From Winogradskyella flava (GTDB lineage: Bacteria; Bacteroidota; Bacteroidia; Flavobacteriales; Flavobacteriaceae), in NCBI RefSeq assembly GCF_014243395.1, contig NZ_JACLCP010000001.1:992001-1056000 (forward strand): 64,000 nucleotides of DNA. The letters are read 5' to 3'. The notes under the pieces were generated by a model. The model had not been told where the DNA came from. It was given only the letters and a program-made list of their open reading frames with translations, and searched no databases. Positions 37,440 to 46,105 of the stretch are shown here, piece after piece. The number at the start of each line of letters is the position of its first letter. Position 1 is the first letter of the stretch. The position numbers were made by a program, and so were the translations under genes.

Positions 37440-37550
37440 ATGGATTTAATTGAAGTTAGCCCAATATTTATAATTCTCTTTTTTTTTGCATTTATCTGTT
37501 TAATAGTCTTCGTATGGTTAGGGATTAGATCGATCAAATCCAAGGATTAA
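37440..37550 (+). CDS. Small single-pass membrane protein, 36 residues, unlisted family
   Basis: An ATG-to-TAA frame of 36 codons fits tightly between mevalonate kinase (12 bases before) and the prenyltransferase (12 bases after). It begins MDLIEVSPIF, has one hydrophobic helix rich in Ile/Leu/Phe (about residues 8-29, ending VWLG) and ends with the basic tail IRSIKSKD. This predicts an N-out/C-in orientation by the positive-inside rule. The layout (hydrophobic core, basic tail, exact operon fit) favours a real gene over chance. It might associate with the membrane prenyltransferase encoded next. No homologue is recognised, and expression is not shown. Confidence 0.6.
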   Translation: MDLIEVSPIFIILFFFAFICLIVFVWLGIRSIKSKD

Positions 37551-37562
37551 TTCAACTTACTC

Positions 37563-38465
37563 ATGCTTTCTAGACGGCAGAAACATATCCTACTAAAATT
37601 TTTCAGTCTGTTTTCTGTTGTGCGTGGTTATAATATCCTCGTTGTAGTCATTGCCCAATACTTAGCAGCTATTTATATTTTTGCACCAGACAAGACGATT
37701 AAGTCGGTACTGTTCGATGTTAATTTACTAATGCTTGTATTGGCTTCTTCAGCTACAATTGCTGCTGGATATATTATCAATAATTTTTACGATTCCGAAA
37801 AAGATTTAATCAACAAGCCCAGGAAGACCATGTTGGATCGATTGGTAAGCCAAAACACCAAGTTATCTTTTTATTTTGTCTTAAATTTTTTGGCTGTTGT
37901 TTTTGCAAGTTATGTCTCTTTCAAGGCGGTCATTTTCTTTGCGCTTTACATTTTCGCCATTTGGTTGTACTCGCATCGCCTAAAGAAACAGCCGATGACA
38001 GGCAATATAGTGTCGGCTATACTCACGGTAACACCATTTTTCGCCATCTTCATTTATTATCAAAATTTTGAGCTTGTCATATTTGCACATGCTATTTTCT
38101 TGTTTTTATTGGTGTCCATGCGAGAACTCACAAAGGACCTCGAGAATATCAAAGGAGATTTAGCTTTGAATTACAGAACCGTTCCTGTGGTTTATGGTGA
38201 AAAAGTGTCTAAAACAATGCTTACAATACTAGTCCTTTTAACTATAATGGCAGCTGTAGTTTTGATTTTGTTCTTTAAAATTGGACACATGTATTATTTC
38301 TTTTACTTAAGTGTAATGTTATTGATTGTTTTCCTACTCATACTTTGGAAATCAAATAAGAAAACACATTATTTAATGCTCCATAATATTCTTAAGTTTA
38401 TTATTGTGGCTGGTGTGTTTTCCATTTTACTAATTGATGTATCAGTCGTTTTAAACCGTATATAA
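37563..38465 (+). CDS. UbiA-family prenyltransferase (geranylgeranylglycerol-phosphate synthase-like)
   Basis: The 300-residue integral membrane protein has about eight or nine hydrophobic helices. The first Asp-rich motif is NNFYDSEKD (Asp77, Asp81) and the second is around LTKDLENIKGDLALNYRT, both needed to bind Mg-prenyl diphosphate. The family transfers a prenyl chain to an acceptor such as a quinone head group or glycerol phosphate. Position after mvaD and mevalonate kinase supplies the isoprenoid context. It is not possible to tell the acceptor from sequence. The stop is directly followed by the nitrilase start (TAA-ATG). Confidence 0.87.
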   Translation: MLSRRQKHILLKFFSLFSVVRGYNILVVVIAQYLAAIYIFAPDKTIKSVLFDVNLLMLVLASSATIAAGYIINNFYDSEKDLINKPRKTMLDRLVSQNTKLSFYFVLNFLAVVFASYVSFKAVIFFALYIFAIWLYSHRLKKQPMTGNIVSAILTVTPFFAIFIYYQNFELVIFAHAIFLFLLVSMRELTKDLENIKGDLALNYRTVPVVYGEKVSKTMLTILVLLTIMAAVVLILFFKIGHMYYFFYLSVMLLIVFLLILWKSNKKTHYLMLHNILKFIIVAGVFSILLIDVSVVLNRI

Positions 38466-39413
38466 ATGAATACAACTCTAAAAATTGCTATGGCTCAAAT
38501 CTCACCAGTCTGGTTGGATAAAAAAGCTACACTACAGAAAATTGAAAATGCAATTATTGATGCAGCCAAGAATGATTGTGAACTTATCGTTTTTGGTGAA
38601 GCTCTTTTACCTGGTTATCCATTTTGGTTGGCACTAACAGGAGGCGCGGAATGGAATACTGATGTGAACAAGGAGTTACATGCACATTATGTCAATAATT
38701 CGATTTGTATTGAAAAAGGAGAATTGAAGGCGGTATGTGAATTGGCAAAGACACATGGCATAGCGACCTATTTAGGTATTATGGAACGACCTACGGATAG
38801 AGGAGGCCATAGTATTTATGCATCGTTGGTTTATATTAATGAAAAAGGTGAGATACAATCAGTACATAGAAAATTACAGCCAACCTATGATGAGCGTTTA
38901 ACTTGGGCACCTGGTGATGGCAATGGATTGCAAGTGCACCCGCTAAAGGCATTTACCGTTGGAGGTTTGAATTGTTGGGAGAATTGGATGCCTCTACCTA
39001 GGACAGCCTTATATGGTCAAGGTGAAAATCTACATATCGCCGTTTGGCCAGGAAGTGATCATAATACCAAAGATATAACACGATTTATAGCAAGGGAATC
39101 ACGTTCTTTTGTTGTTTCCGTATCAAGTTTAATGTTTAAGTCAGATTTCCCAAATCATACACCACATCTAGAAGCTATTCTAAAAAATGCTCCAGAAACA
39201 TTAGCAAATGGAGGCAGTTGTATTGCAGGACCTGATGGTGAATGGATTATAGAACCCGTAATTAATAAAGCCGGTCTAATTATTCAAGAGATTGACTTTA
39301 ATCGTGTGTTGGAAGAGCGTCAAAATTTTGATCCAGTTGGTCATTACTCGAGACCAGATGTTACAAAGCTTATTGTAAATAGAGAACGGCAAACTACAGT
39401 GGAAATTAAGTAG
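38466..39413 (+). CDS. Nitrilase-family carbon-nitrogen hydrolase
   Basis: The product has 315 residues with the complete Glu-Lys-Cys triad: Glu45 in FGEALLPGYP, Lys136 in HRKLQPTYDERLTW and Cys170 in GLNCWENW. The GYPFW and RLTWAPGDG contexts are those of true nitrilases rather than amidases or omega-amidases. It should hydrolyse an organic nitrile to the acid and ammonia in the cytoplasm. The natural substrate is unknown; aldoxime-derived or cyano metabolites are possible. It follows the prenyltransferase without any gap, an unexpected partner for isoprenoid synthesis. Confidence 0.88.
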   Translation: MNTTLKIAMAQISPVWLDKKATLQKIENAIIDAAKNDCELIVFGEALLPGYPFWLALTGGAEWNTDVNKELHAHYVNNSICIEKGELKAVCELAKTHGIATYLGIMERPTDRGGHSIYASLVYINEKGEIQSVHRKLQPTYDERLTWAPGDGNGLQVHPLKAFTVGGLNCWENWMPLPRTALYGQGENLHIAVWPGSDHNTKDITRFIARESRSFVVSVSSLMFKSDFPNHTPHLEAILKNAPETLANGGSCIAGPDGEWIIEPVINKAGLIIQEIDFNRVLEERQNFDPVGHYSRPDVTKLIVNRERQTTVEIK

Positions 39414-39432
39414 TTAATGTAAACTATTCTTA

Positions 39433-39440
39433 TACCTTTG
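39433..39440 (+). promoter_or_regulatory. Bacteroidota -7 promoter element before the pseudouridine-synthase homologue
   Basis: TACCTTTG matches TAnnTTTG and lies 14 bases before ATG 39455. It implies that this gene is transcribed on its own despite the short gap to the nitrilase gene. No -33 box is clear. Confidence 0.48.
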
Positions 39441-39454
39441 CAAAAAATTTGGTC

Positions 39455-40294
39455 ATGAGCAGAAATCAAGATAGCAAAGGAAAAGGAAAAACTTCAGGAG
39501 TGGGAAATGCTAAAGGCAAATCAAAAGGTTTTGCTAGAGGAAATGCTCCCTTTAAAAAGAGATCCCAACCAAAGAAACCATCTAATCCAGATGAGATTCG
39601 TCTAAATAAGTACATTGCTAATTCGGGCATGTGCTCTCGTCGCGAAGCCGATGAGAATATAGCTATTGGCTTAGTAACAGTAAATGGCAAAGTGATTACA
39701 GAAATGGGTTATAAAGTAAAGCGTACGGATGAGGTGCGCTTTGATGGTCAACGTATTACTCCAGAAGCTAAGGTTTATGTTTTACTTAATAAGCCAAAAG
39801 GCTTTGCTACAACTACAGCAGAGGGCAAAGGCAGAACCGTAATGGATTTGGTTGCCAATGCCACAAGCGCCAATATAAAGCCCATTGGACGCCTTGGTAG
39901 AAATTCCCTTGGACTTCTTCTCTTTACTAACGACGATGAGGTCGTACAGAAGTTTACGAATTCTAAAAATGGTGTGGCACGGGTATTTCAAGTCGAACTA
40001 GATAAGAATTTAAAGTTTGAGGACCTGAAAAAAATTCAAGAAGGCTTTAAAATCGATGGAAAGTTAGTCGCTGTAGAAGAAATAAGTTATATCGAAGGAG
40101 AGTCCAAAAATAAAGTTGGTGTAAAAATCAAGAATACAGGTAATACCATATTACGAACCATTTTTGAAACACTTAAGTATGATTTGGTAAAAATAGACTG
40201 TGTCGCTATAGGTCATCTTACTAAAAAAGATATTCCTCGAGGACATTGGAAGCATTTAACTATCCAAGAAATCAATACCTTAAAAATGCTATAG
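39455..40294 (+). CDS. RluB/RsuA-type pseudouridine synthase homologue lacking the catalytic Asp
   Basis: The protein has 279 residues from ATG 39455 (a TTG two codons earlier is possible). A basic, Gly/Lys-rich tail (about 1-48) precedes an S4 RNA-binding domain (IRLNKYIANSGMCSRREAD). The catalytic domain begins VYVLLNKPKGF. In this family the active-site Asp lies in GRLDxxTxGLLLxTND; here the text is GRLGRNSLGLLLFTND, with Gly148 (codon GGT) in place of Asp. The late block that normally reads GxNRxxRRxFE is also changed (GNTILRTIFE). The frame is intact and full length, so it is either a non-catalytic RNA-binding derivative or an early decaying copy. Confidence 0.85.
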   Translation: MSRNQDSKGKGKTSGVGNAKGKSKGFARGNAPFKKRSQPKKPSNPDEIRLNKYIANSGMCSRREADENIAIGLVTVNGKVITEMGYKVKRTDEVRFDGQRITPEAKVYVLLNKPKGFATTTAEGKGRTVMDLVANATSANIKPIGRLGRNSLGLLLFTNDDEVVQKFTNSKNGVARVFQVELDKNLKFEDLKKIQEGFKIDGKLVAVEEISYIEGESKNKVGVKIKNTGNTILRTIFETLKYDLVKIDCVAIGHLTKKDIPRGHWKHLTIQEINTLKML

Positions 40295-40315
40295 TTAGAT
40301 TTTTGAAATTCTAAC
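40294..40315 (+). terminator. Possible terminator hairpin after the pseudouridine-synthase homologue
   Basis: GTTAGA (starting on the last base of the stop codon) pairs with TCTAAC at 40310-40315. TTT and AAA can extend the stem inside, with one bulge. There is no strong T-run, so this is a weak call. Confidence 0.35.
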
Positions 40316-40427
40316 TAGACTCGTTTCTCTTGAATTAAAACACCGTTAAAAAGCATATTAATTCGTTAAGTTGTTGTTTTTTCGTAAATAATATATATAT
40401 TACGATCCCAAATCATTTAGGCTTAAC

Positions 40428-42728
40428 ATGAAACTCCTAACCAAAACTCTAGTTGTACTAGCTAGTTTATTCAACTTATACGCCTTTTGTCAAGAGGAAA
40501 GTGTAGATTTTGATAGCGATGCGAGCCCTCTAAGTGTTATACAAGAAGTTTTACCTAAAATATCAACAGACTCTACCAGCACAGAGATCACTTCTCATGT
40601 AGAGGCTATGTTGGATTGGATGACACAAGAACACTATAAATCCAATTACGCACCAATCTTGATTTATGCTGAAAAAGGTCTTGCTTTGGCTAGAAAAAGT
40701 AATAACAAGCAGCATATTCATGATGCGAGATCTGTTATTGGGAATACTTTAATTCGTATTAAAGATACTGTAAGTGCTAAAAAACTATTCTTAAAGTCGT
40801 TAAGAGAAGCACAGGATACTAATGATAGTTCTATTATTTTAAAATCTAAAGGTAATTTGGCTAATATCTATTATTATACCGAAGGTTATAAGAATAGAAC
40901 CGTAAAAATATATCTAGAGTGCGTTGAAATTGCAAAGCGCTTGAAAGACACTACGAGGTTATTTATCTTGCACCATAACTTGTCTAGAGCATTCAATGAG
41001 ACTAAAAACCCTGAGCGTAGTGCTTACCACGTAAAGGAAACAGAAAAATACCTTAATCTCATTGGAAACCCTCCTCATTACAAAGCTAGCCATCTTCACA
41101 ATAAGGGGAGAATGTTACTTCTTTTAGACAAGCCAAACGAAGCAATCAAAAACTTTCAAGAAACCATAGATATTTGCGAAAATACCGAATTTACGGAGGC
41201 TTTAATTGAAGGGTATACCGGATATAAGGAGGCCCTGGAAATGAAGAAAGACTATCAAGGTATTTTTGAAATTAGCAAGAAGTTAGAATTTTATCAAAAG
41301 AAAAAGGACGAGGATGAAGCAAAAAGCATAATCGAGTCCGTAAGTGCTAAGCTCAATGTTGAACGTTTTAAAGATCAGATTAAATCTAAAGAACTCGAAA
41401 AGAAATTATTAGTAGAACAGGCAGAGAGAAAAAATATTCTTTTGTTACTTATAGCAGGTATTGTTGTTTTCCTTATGGTGATTTTAGCTATACTTTATCA
41501 CGCTTACAAAAGACGAAAACTGTTAGTTAGTGATTTACGGGTAAAGAATAAGCAATACTTAAAAGCGAAAGAAGAAAGTGATCAACTCACACAAGCTAAA
41601 GCAAAATTTTTTGCAACTGTAAGTCACGAGCTAAGAACACCACTATATGGGGTTATAGGTCTTAGTAGTATTTTAATGGAAAATAAGGATCTCAAAAAGC
41701 ATGAGAAAGATTTAAAGTCTCTCAAGTTTTCGGCAAACTATTTATTAGCCCTAATTAATGATTTATTGCAGTTTAATAAGATTGAAAATGATAGTTTTAC
41801 TAAAGAAGAAGCGCCATTTGATTTAAGAGAACAGATAAGTACTATAATATCGTCGTTTGAATATATTAGGTTACAACATAACAACAATATAGATGTAAAT
41901 ATCAGCGATAAATTGCCAAGATTACTCAAAGGTAATTCTGTTAGATTATCTCAAATATTAATGAATTTAATTGGTAACGCATGTAAGTTTACCGAGGATG
42001 GAGATATTAATGTGTTTGTTAATGTAATTGAACTTCACGACAATGATGTTAAGCTCGAGTTTATTATTCAAGATACAGGTCATGGTATAGAAAAGTCAAA
42101 ACTCAAAAATATTTTTGATGAGTTTACACAATTAGATGCTTTAACTAATACTTATCAAGGAACGGGTCTAGGACTATCTATCGTTAGTAAATTATTGGAA
42201 CAAGCAGGTAGCTCAATTAGTGTAGAGAGTGAGTTGGGAGAAGGAAGTACCTTTAAATTTATTCTATCCCTGGATGTAGTGTCGTTAAATGAAAACGAAC
42301 ATATAGAGACGTCTTTTTCAAATACAAACCAACTAGCCAAAAAATATATACTCGTTGTTGAGGATAATAGAATTAATCAAACGGTAACAAGAAAAATTCT
42401 GGAGAATTCTCAAGTAAAATGCGAAATAGCCCAAAATGGTCAAGAAGCCGTAGATATGGTTAAAGCCAATGATTACGACTTAGTGTTAATGGATATAAAT
42501 ATGCCTGTTAAAAATGGAATTGAAGCTACAAAAGAAATAAGGGAATTTAATGAAGTGCTGCCAATTATCGCCCTTACTGCAGTTGAGATTGAAGAACAAA
42601 AACATCGTATATTCCAAAGTGGTATGAACGATATTATTGTGAAGCCATATGATATAGATTTATTTAAGAAAATTATCGTTAAGAACTTAACTAATACTGT
42701 CGTCAATGATTTCAGAAAATTGGCTTAA
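40428..42728 (+). CDS. TPR-containing hybrid histidine kinase with C-terminal receiver
   Basis: The 766-residue protein has a signal peptide (MKLLTKTLVVLASLFNLYAFC). A helical TPR-like periplasmic half (about 50-310) and a coiled stretch lead to a membrane helix (ILLLLIAGIVVFLMVILAIL). The kinase core has ATVSHELRTPLYGVIG with His400, LMNLIGNACKFT, DTGHGI and GTGLGLSIV. The receiver starts YILVVEDNRIN, with Asp689 in LVLMDINMP. It is a sister of the kinase at 32364-34673, sharing architecture and motif spacing. TPR kinases of this type are frequent in Bacteroidota; the signal and target are unknown. It ends 5 bases from the convergent transglutaminase-like gene. Confidence 0.9.
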   Translation: MKLLTKTLVVLASLFNLYAFCQEESVDFDSDASPLSVIQEVLPKISTDSTSTEITSHVEAMLDWMTQEHYKSNYAPILIYAEKGLALARKSNNKQHIHDARSVIGNTLIRIKDTVSAKKLFLKSLREAQDTNDSSIILKSKGNLANIYYYTEGYKNRTVKIYLECVEIAKRLKDTTRLFILHHNLSRAFNETKNPERSAYHVKETEKYLNLIGNPPHYKASHLHNKGRMLLLLDKPNEAIKNFQETIDICENTEFTEALIEGYTGYKEALEMKKDYQGIFEISKKLEFYQKKKDEDEAKSIIESVSAKLNVERFKDQIKSKELEKKLLVEQAERKNILLLLIAGIVVFLMVILAILYHAYKRRKLLVSDLRVKNKQYLKAKEESDQLTQAKAKFFATVSHELRTPLYGVIGLSSILMENKDLKKHEKDLKSLKFSANYLLALINDLLQFNKIENDSFTKEEAPFDLREQISTIISSFEYIRLQHNNNIDVNISDKLPRLLKGNSVRLSQILMNLIGNACKFTEDGDINVFVNVIELHDNDVKLEFIIQDTGHGIEKSKLKNIFDEFTQLDALTNTYQGTGLGLSIVSKLLEQAGSSISVESELGEGSTFKFILSLDVVSLNENEHIETSFSNTNQLAKKYILVVEDNRINQTVTRKILENSQVKCEIAQNGQEAVDMVKANDYDLVLMDINMPVKNGIEATKEIREFNEVLPIIALTAVEIEEQKHRIFQSGMNDIIVKPYDIDLFKKIIVKNLTNTVVNDFRKLA

Positions 42729-42733
42729 TTATA

Positions 42734-43747
42734 TTAGTTGTTGACCTGTATTACGTAGGTGCAAATTAAGTCGTCTTTTAAATACAAGTGTACATCATAA
42801 TGTCCTGAACTATCAAATTGATGTTCTAAAGTCAGCTGGTTATTATTAACCAAAACGGATTTGGGCTTTATTTTGCGACGGGTTGAACCATTATCAATAA
42901 GCAACTCCACATCTTCTTTTTTAATATGCGTTTTCAGTTTATATAGAAAGACGATGTTCTCATTAATTTTCAATGTATGATGCATTTGTTTAGGCGCGTC
43001 ATGAGTTTCGAGATTACTATAGGCTTTGCCATAAAGGACTGGAGCATTCAAAAAATCGTCAAATGTAGGTAGGTCGCCTTTTAATAACCACCATTTACTT
43101 TCAATAGGAAAGTGATTCACCGCAAATAATTTAGGATTCGTCAAGAAAAAACCATCGTTGTATTGAAACGTAAATCGATTGGTCTCTGGATTTGGAATAC
43201 CGCTTGCCCAGGTTGGGTCGCAGAGATACCATTTGTTATTTAATTTTACCACATTCCATGAATGGTTCGGTATTGTAAGCCGTTCCACATTTGTTGTGCT
43301 TACACGTCCATAACCTTGAACAATGTCACATTCTATATTGGCCAAATCCGACAAAGCTTTCACCAAGTAGGCATAGCCAGTACAAATGGTACGTTTTTTC
43401 TTCAGTAATTTGGTAAATAGTTGTTGTCTAAACTTCGTGTTCCAGGCATTAAACTTTAGGCTATCATTTTTGAAACGTTGTCGCCTGTGATTGTTTTTGA
43501 GATATGAACTATAGTCATTTTTTATATTGGCACAAACCCATCGGTAAATGGATCTAAAGCGTTCTACATCAGTATCTAAATTTGAAGTGAGCTTATATGA
43601 AAGTTCTGGGAGATTGGCTAAATCTTCACCCTTATGGGAATGCGCAATACTATCAGCTTTTTTAAAACTAATATCCTCAAAATCCGAAATTTGGGCTATC
43701 AGTTGACCTGAAAATAAAAGTAGTACTATGAAAGGGAGAAGTTTCAA
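42734..43747 (-). CDS. Secreted transglutaminase-like (papain-fold) protein
   Basis: The 337-residue protein starts with TTG (43745-43747); the signal peptide KLLPFIVLLLFSGQLIAQ follows at once and no ATG is available nearby. The transglutaminase core (about 60-185) has the triad Cys122 in RTICTGYAYLV, His162 in IPNHSWNVV and Asp177 in LCDPTWASG. Such proteins in bacteria are peptidases, amidases or crosslinkers in the periplasm. The C-terminal part (240-337) looks like a beta-sandwich (HYDVHLYLKDDLICTYVIQ). The substrate is unknown. It stands alone on this strand except for the short gene 86 bases upstream. Confidence 0.87.
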   Translation of the reverse strand: MKLLPFIVLLLFSGQLIAQISDFEDISFKKADSIAHSHKGEDLANLPELSYKLTSNLDTDVERFRSIYRWVCANIKNDYSSYLKNNHRRQRFKNDSLKFNAWNTKFRQQLFTKLLKKKRTICTGYAYLVKALSDLANIECDIVQGYGRVSTTNVERLTIPNHSWNVVKLNNKWYLCDPTWASGIPNPETNRFTFQYNDGFFLTNPKLFAVNHFPIESKWWLLKGDLPTFDDFLNAPVLYGKAYSNLETHDAPKQMHHTLKINENIVFLYKLKTHIKKEDVELLIDNGSTRRKIKPKSVLVNNNQLTLEHQFDSSGHYDVHLYLKDDLICTYVIQVNN

Positions 43748-43833
43748 ATGGAAAATAATAACTATTTAGTTGAGTGCGGTCAATAAGTTACAATGAGAGA
43801 TATATCTACCACACTCGACCAAACAGTATTCAT

Positions 43834-44262
43834 TTAGTTCTTTTTACGTTTCGATTTATAAGGAGTATTCGAATCTAAAGCACCAATCATCTCAACATTG
43901 ACGTCCTTTAAAGTAATCTCAATGAAAGACGTATCGTCTGTGATGTATACATCTTGCTTTTCATATCCTAAATAGCTAAAGACCAAGACATCACCTGATT
44001 TTAATTTTACAGGAAACTTAAATTCACCTTTGTCATTAGTAACTGTGCCATGTCGCGTACCTTTTTGTATGACGTTGACATTGGCTAAAGGACCATTTGC
44101 GTCATATACAATGCCACTGACGCTACGTTCCTTGGCGGACACTTCAGTTGATGGGGATTTAGTCTGTCCGTAAATTGGATGGAATGCAAACAAGGCTAAC
44201 ATTGCAGCAATAAAACCAAAGGTTTTAAGGGACTGATTCTGGGTAAATACTTGTGTTTTCAT
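43834..44262 (-). CDS. Carboxypeptidase-D-like regulatory domain protein
   Basis: The 142-residue exported protein has a hydrophobic signal (TFGFIAAMLALFAFHPIYGQ). A single beta-sandwich of the carboxypeptidase-regulatory type follows: VSGIVYDANGPLANVNVIQKG, then GTVTNDKGEFKF and FSYLGYEKQDVYI. This domain usually forms the N-terminus of SusC/TonB receptors, but here it stands alone with a basic tail (KSKRKKN). It may be an adaptor at the outer membrane or a leftover from a receptor. No receptor gene follows. Confidence 0.83.
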   Translation of the reverse strand: MKTQVFTQNQSLKTFGFIAAMLALFAFHPIYGQTKSPSTEVSAKERSVSGIVYDANGPLANVNVIQKGTRHGTVTNDKGEFKFPVKLKSGDVLVFSYLGYEKQDVYITDDTSFIEITLKDVNVEMIGALDSNTPYKSKRKKN

Positions 44263-44427
44263 AATAGTTTGTGTTTTGTTTACATCTAAACTAAAAGCTT
44301 TGTCTAAAGATATAAAATAGGCTTGAGTTATCTAAATACTTGGTTGAGTTAAGCTGTGATTTCATTTAGTTATGCGTTTTTTGAATTGATTTTTTATATA
44401 TCTTTATTACATATAATTAAAATTATA

Positions 44428-44733
44428 ATGAGCCCAAAAGACCAACACTTAAAACGCGTCATTGTTGATTTTAAGAAGTTAACACCAGAAATCCTCGCCA
44501 TGCTTGTTGATAAATATCCTGATGGCTATGATGACGACCACATTATTACATTTAGAAATGCCAAAAATGAGGTTATTGACGCTGTTGAAGTCACGACTGA
44601 AGATACTAAATATTTAGTCAAAGTTAGTACTAAACTAGCTGTTACTATGGAAAATTATGATGAGGACGATTATGAGGATTTTGATGAGGACGATCCAGAT
44701 GCCGTGCAGCCACCCGAAAATCTTGAAGATTAA
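44428..44733 (+). CDS. Small acidic conserved protein of unknown function
   Basis: The product has 101 residues from ATG 44428 (MSPKDQHLKRVIVDF). A longer frame to 44356 adds a hydrophobic stretch that overlaps the likely promoter region, so I reject it. The first 70 residues form a small alpha/beta domain. The tail is strongly acidic, with many Asp and Glu from about residue 77 on (DEDDYEDFDEDDPDA). I recall homologues in Flavobacteria labelled DNA primase, which the sequence does not support. Its stop codon shares the TTAA sequence with the stop of the convergent mannosyltransferase gene. Confidence 0.78.
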   Translation: MSPKDQHLKRVIVDFKKLTPEILAMLVDKYPDGYDDDHIITFRNAKNEVIDAVEVTTEDTKYLVKVSTKLAVTMENYDEDDYEDFDEDDPDAVQPPENLED

Positions 44734-46100
44734 GTTTTAGATAATCTTTTAAGTAGAACTTCCCAAATAAAGATAGAGAATACAATAAGATACTCCAATC
44801 CTATAAGCCATAAATTTTCGGATTTATCAGATGTACCTATGGCCAAATAAGAAAGGTAACTTAGTATAATAACAAAGCTCCAGACCAGAGGGTATTTAAA
44901 ATTAGTAAATACCGATAGTACAACTAATGTAGTCAAATACCAGGGGTGTACGGTTGTGCTTAAAAACAAATAGCAAGTAAATACTAATAGTATAGATGAG
45001 ATGAGTTTGGATAATGTATTATTCTTTTCAAAAAATGATAATGCCAGTATTACGAGGATCGTTAAGATTGGAAGTACTTTACCGATAATTGCTATTTCGT
45101 TATAACCAGTCAATGCATAGCCAATTTCTCTCAAGATATAATAGATACTAGCATTGAATTCAAAATTACTAAACCAAAGTCCAACCGTCTTAGAATAGTT
45201 ATTGATAAACTCCATTGAAAAAAATGGAGCAAAGAGAAGTATTACAGTAACTATAATTATACTATAAAACACTATTAATTTTTTTATTCCAACGATAAGA
45301 TTCTCTTTCTTAACAAACCACCAGAAAAATAGTGGTAAAAACATAAGTGGAATCAATTTTACAGAAATAGAACAAGCGAGAATCACACCAGCCCATTTCC
45401 ATTTTCCAGAATGTAGGAGGTAAAGGCTCCAAACCAATAAAAATACCATGACACCTTCAAAATGAAGATTTCCCGTAAGTTCAATTATTATAAATGGATT
45501 TAAGATGTACCAAAAGATTCTATGTGATGGCAGTTTAAGTCGTTCTAAGAGTTTTTTTCCAAAATAGAGTGTGCCTATGTCTGCAGCTATAATGATGAGC
45601 CGCATTCCGATTACGGAGCTTAAAATACTTCCGCTGGGTAAAAGGTTGCCAATAACAAAGCAGAGTTGATTTAATGGTGGATAATTGGTAAAATTCGAGG
45701 CGCTGAGACTTCCCATGCCATTATACAATTCTTGGGCCTGTGAGATAGGAAACTTACCATTTTGTATAAACGAATCTGGCGTATATAGATAAGGATTGAG
45801 TCCTTCTAAAATCATTCTACCATCCCAAATAAAGCGATAAAAATCTTGTGATAAATTTGGGATGGCAAATAAAAACAGCAATCGAAATAATATTGCTGCT
45901 ATAACCATTATCCTAAAATAGAAACCAGAAGTTTTGATGATTTGATAAGCAAAAACAAAAAGTGCAGTATAAAGCAATATTAATTGTAATGCTTCAGTTC
46001 TCTGCAAATCATAGGCAAACCACAAATACGACAGACAGCTGATTAAGATGTAGAATAGTGTTATTTTTTTATGTTTAAAAATATTGGCTAGTCCGAGCAT
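44730..46100 (-). CDS. GT-C type membrane glycosyltransferase (GT87/mannosyltransferase-like)
   Basis: The 456-residue protein has roughly eleven hydrophobic helices. The first long loop has SQDFYRFIWDGRMILEGLNPY, the Asp-containing luminal motif of polyprenyl-phosphate-mannose-dependent GT-C enzymes, and a later NYPPL block. It should transfer a mannose or similar sugar from a lipid-linked donor on the periplasmic face. It lies on the same strand as the two GT2 genes at 46609 and 48099, one of which is a dolichol-phosphate-mannose-synthase type. That gene could supply its donor. The start codon is immediately preceded by a -7-like element at 46106-46113. Confidence 0.82.
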   Translation of the reverse strand: MLGLANIFKHKKITLFYILISCLSYLWFAYDLQRTEALQLILLYTALFVFAYQIIKTSGFYFRIMVIAAILFRLLFLFAIPNLSQDFYRFIWDGRMILEGLNPYLYTPDSFIQNGKFPISQAQELYNGMGSLSASNFTNYPPLNQLCFVIGNLLPSGSILSSVIGMRLIIIAADIGTLYFGKKLLERLKLPSHRIFWYILNPFIIIELTGNLHFEGVMVFLLVWSLYLLHSGKWKWAGVILACSISVKLIPLMFLPLFFWWFVKKENLIVGIKKLIVFYSIIIVTVILLFAPFFSMEFINNYSKTVGLWFSNFEFNASIYYILREIGYALTGYNEIAIIGKVLPILTILVILALSFFEKNNTLSKLISSILLVFTCYLFLSTTVHPWYLTTLVVLSVFTNFKYPLVWSFVIILSYLSYLAIGTSDKSENLWLIGLEYLIVFSIFIWEVLLKRLSKT

Positions 46101-46105
46101 AAAAC

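Noticed and set aside
44356-44427. Hydrophobic N-terminal extension of the small acidic protein
   Set aside because: It lies in the divergent promoter region and its hydrophobic residues are unlike the soluble acidic protein that follows.
44428-44733. DNA primase fragment
   Set aside because: No zinc finger, TOPRIM or helicase-binding motif is present in the 101 residues; the name sometimes attached to such proteins has no support here.
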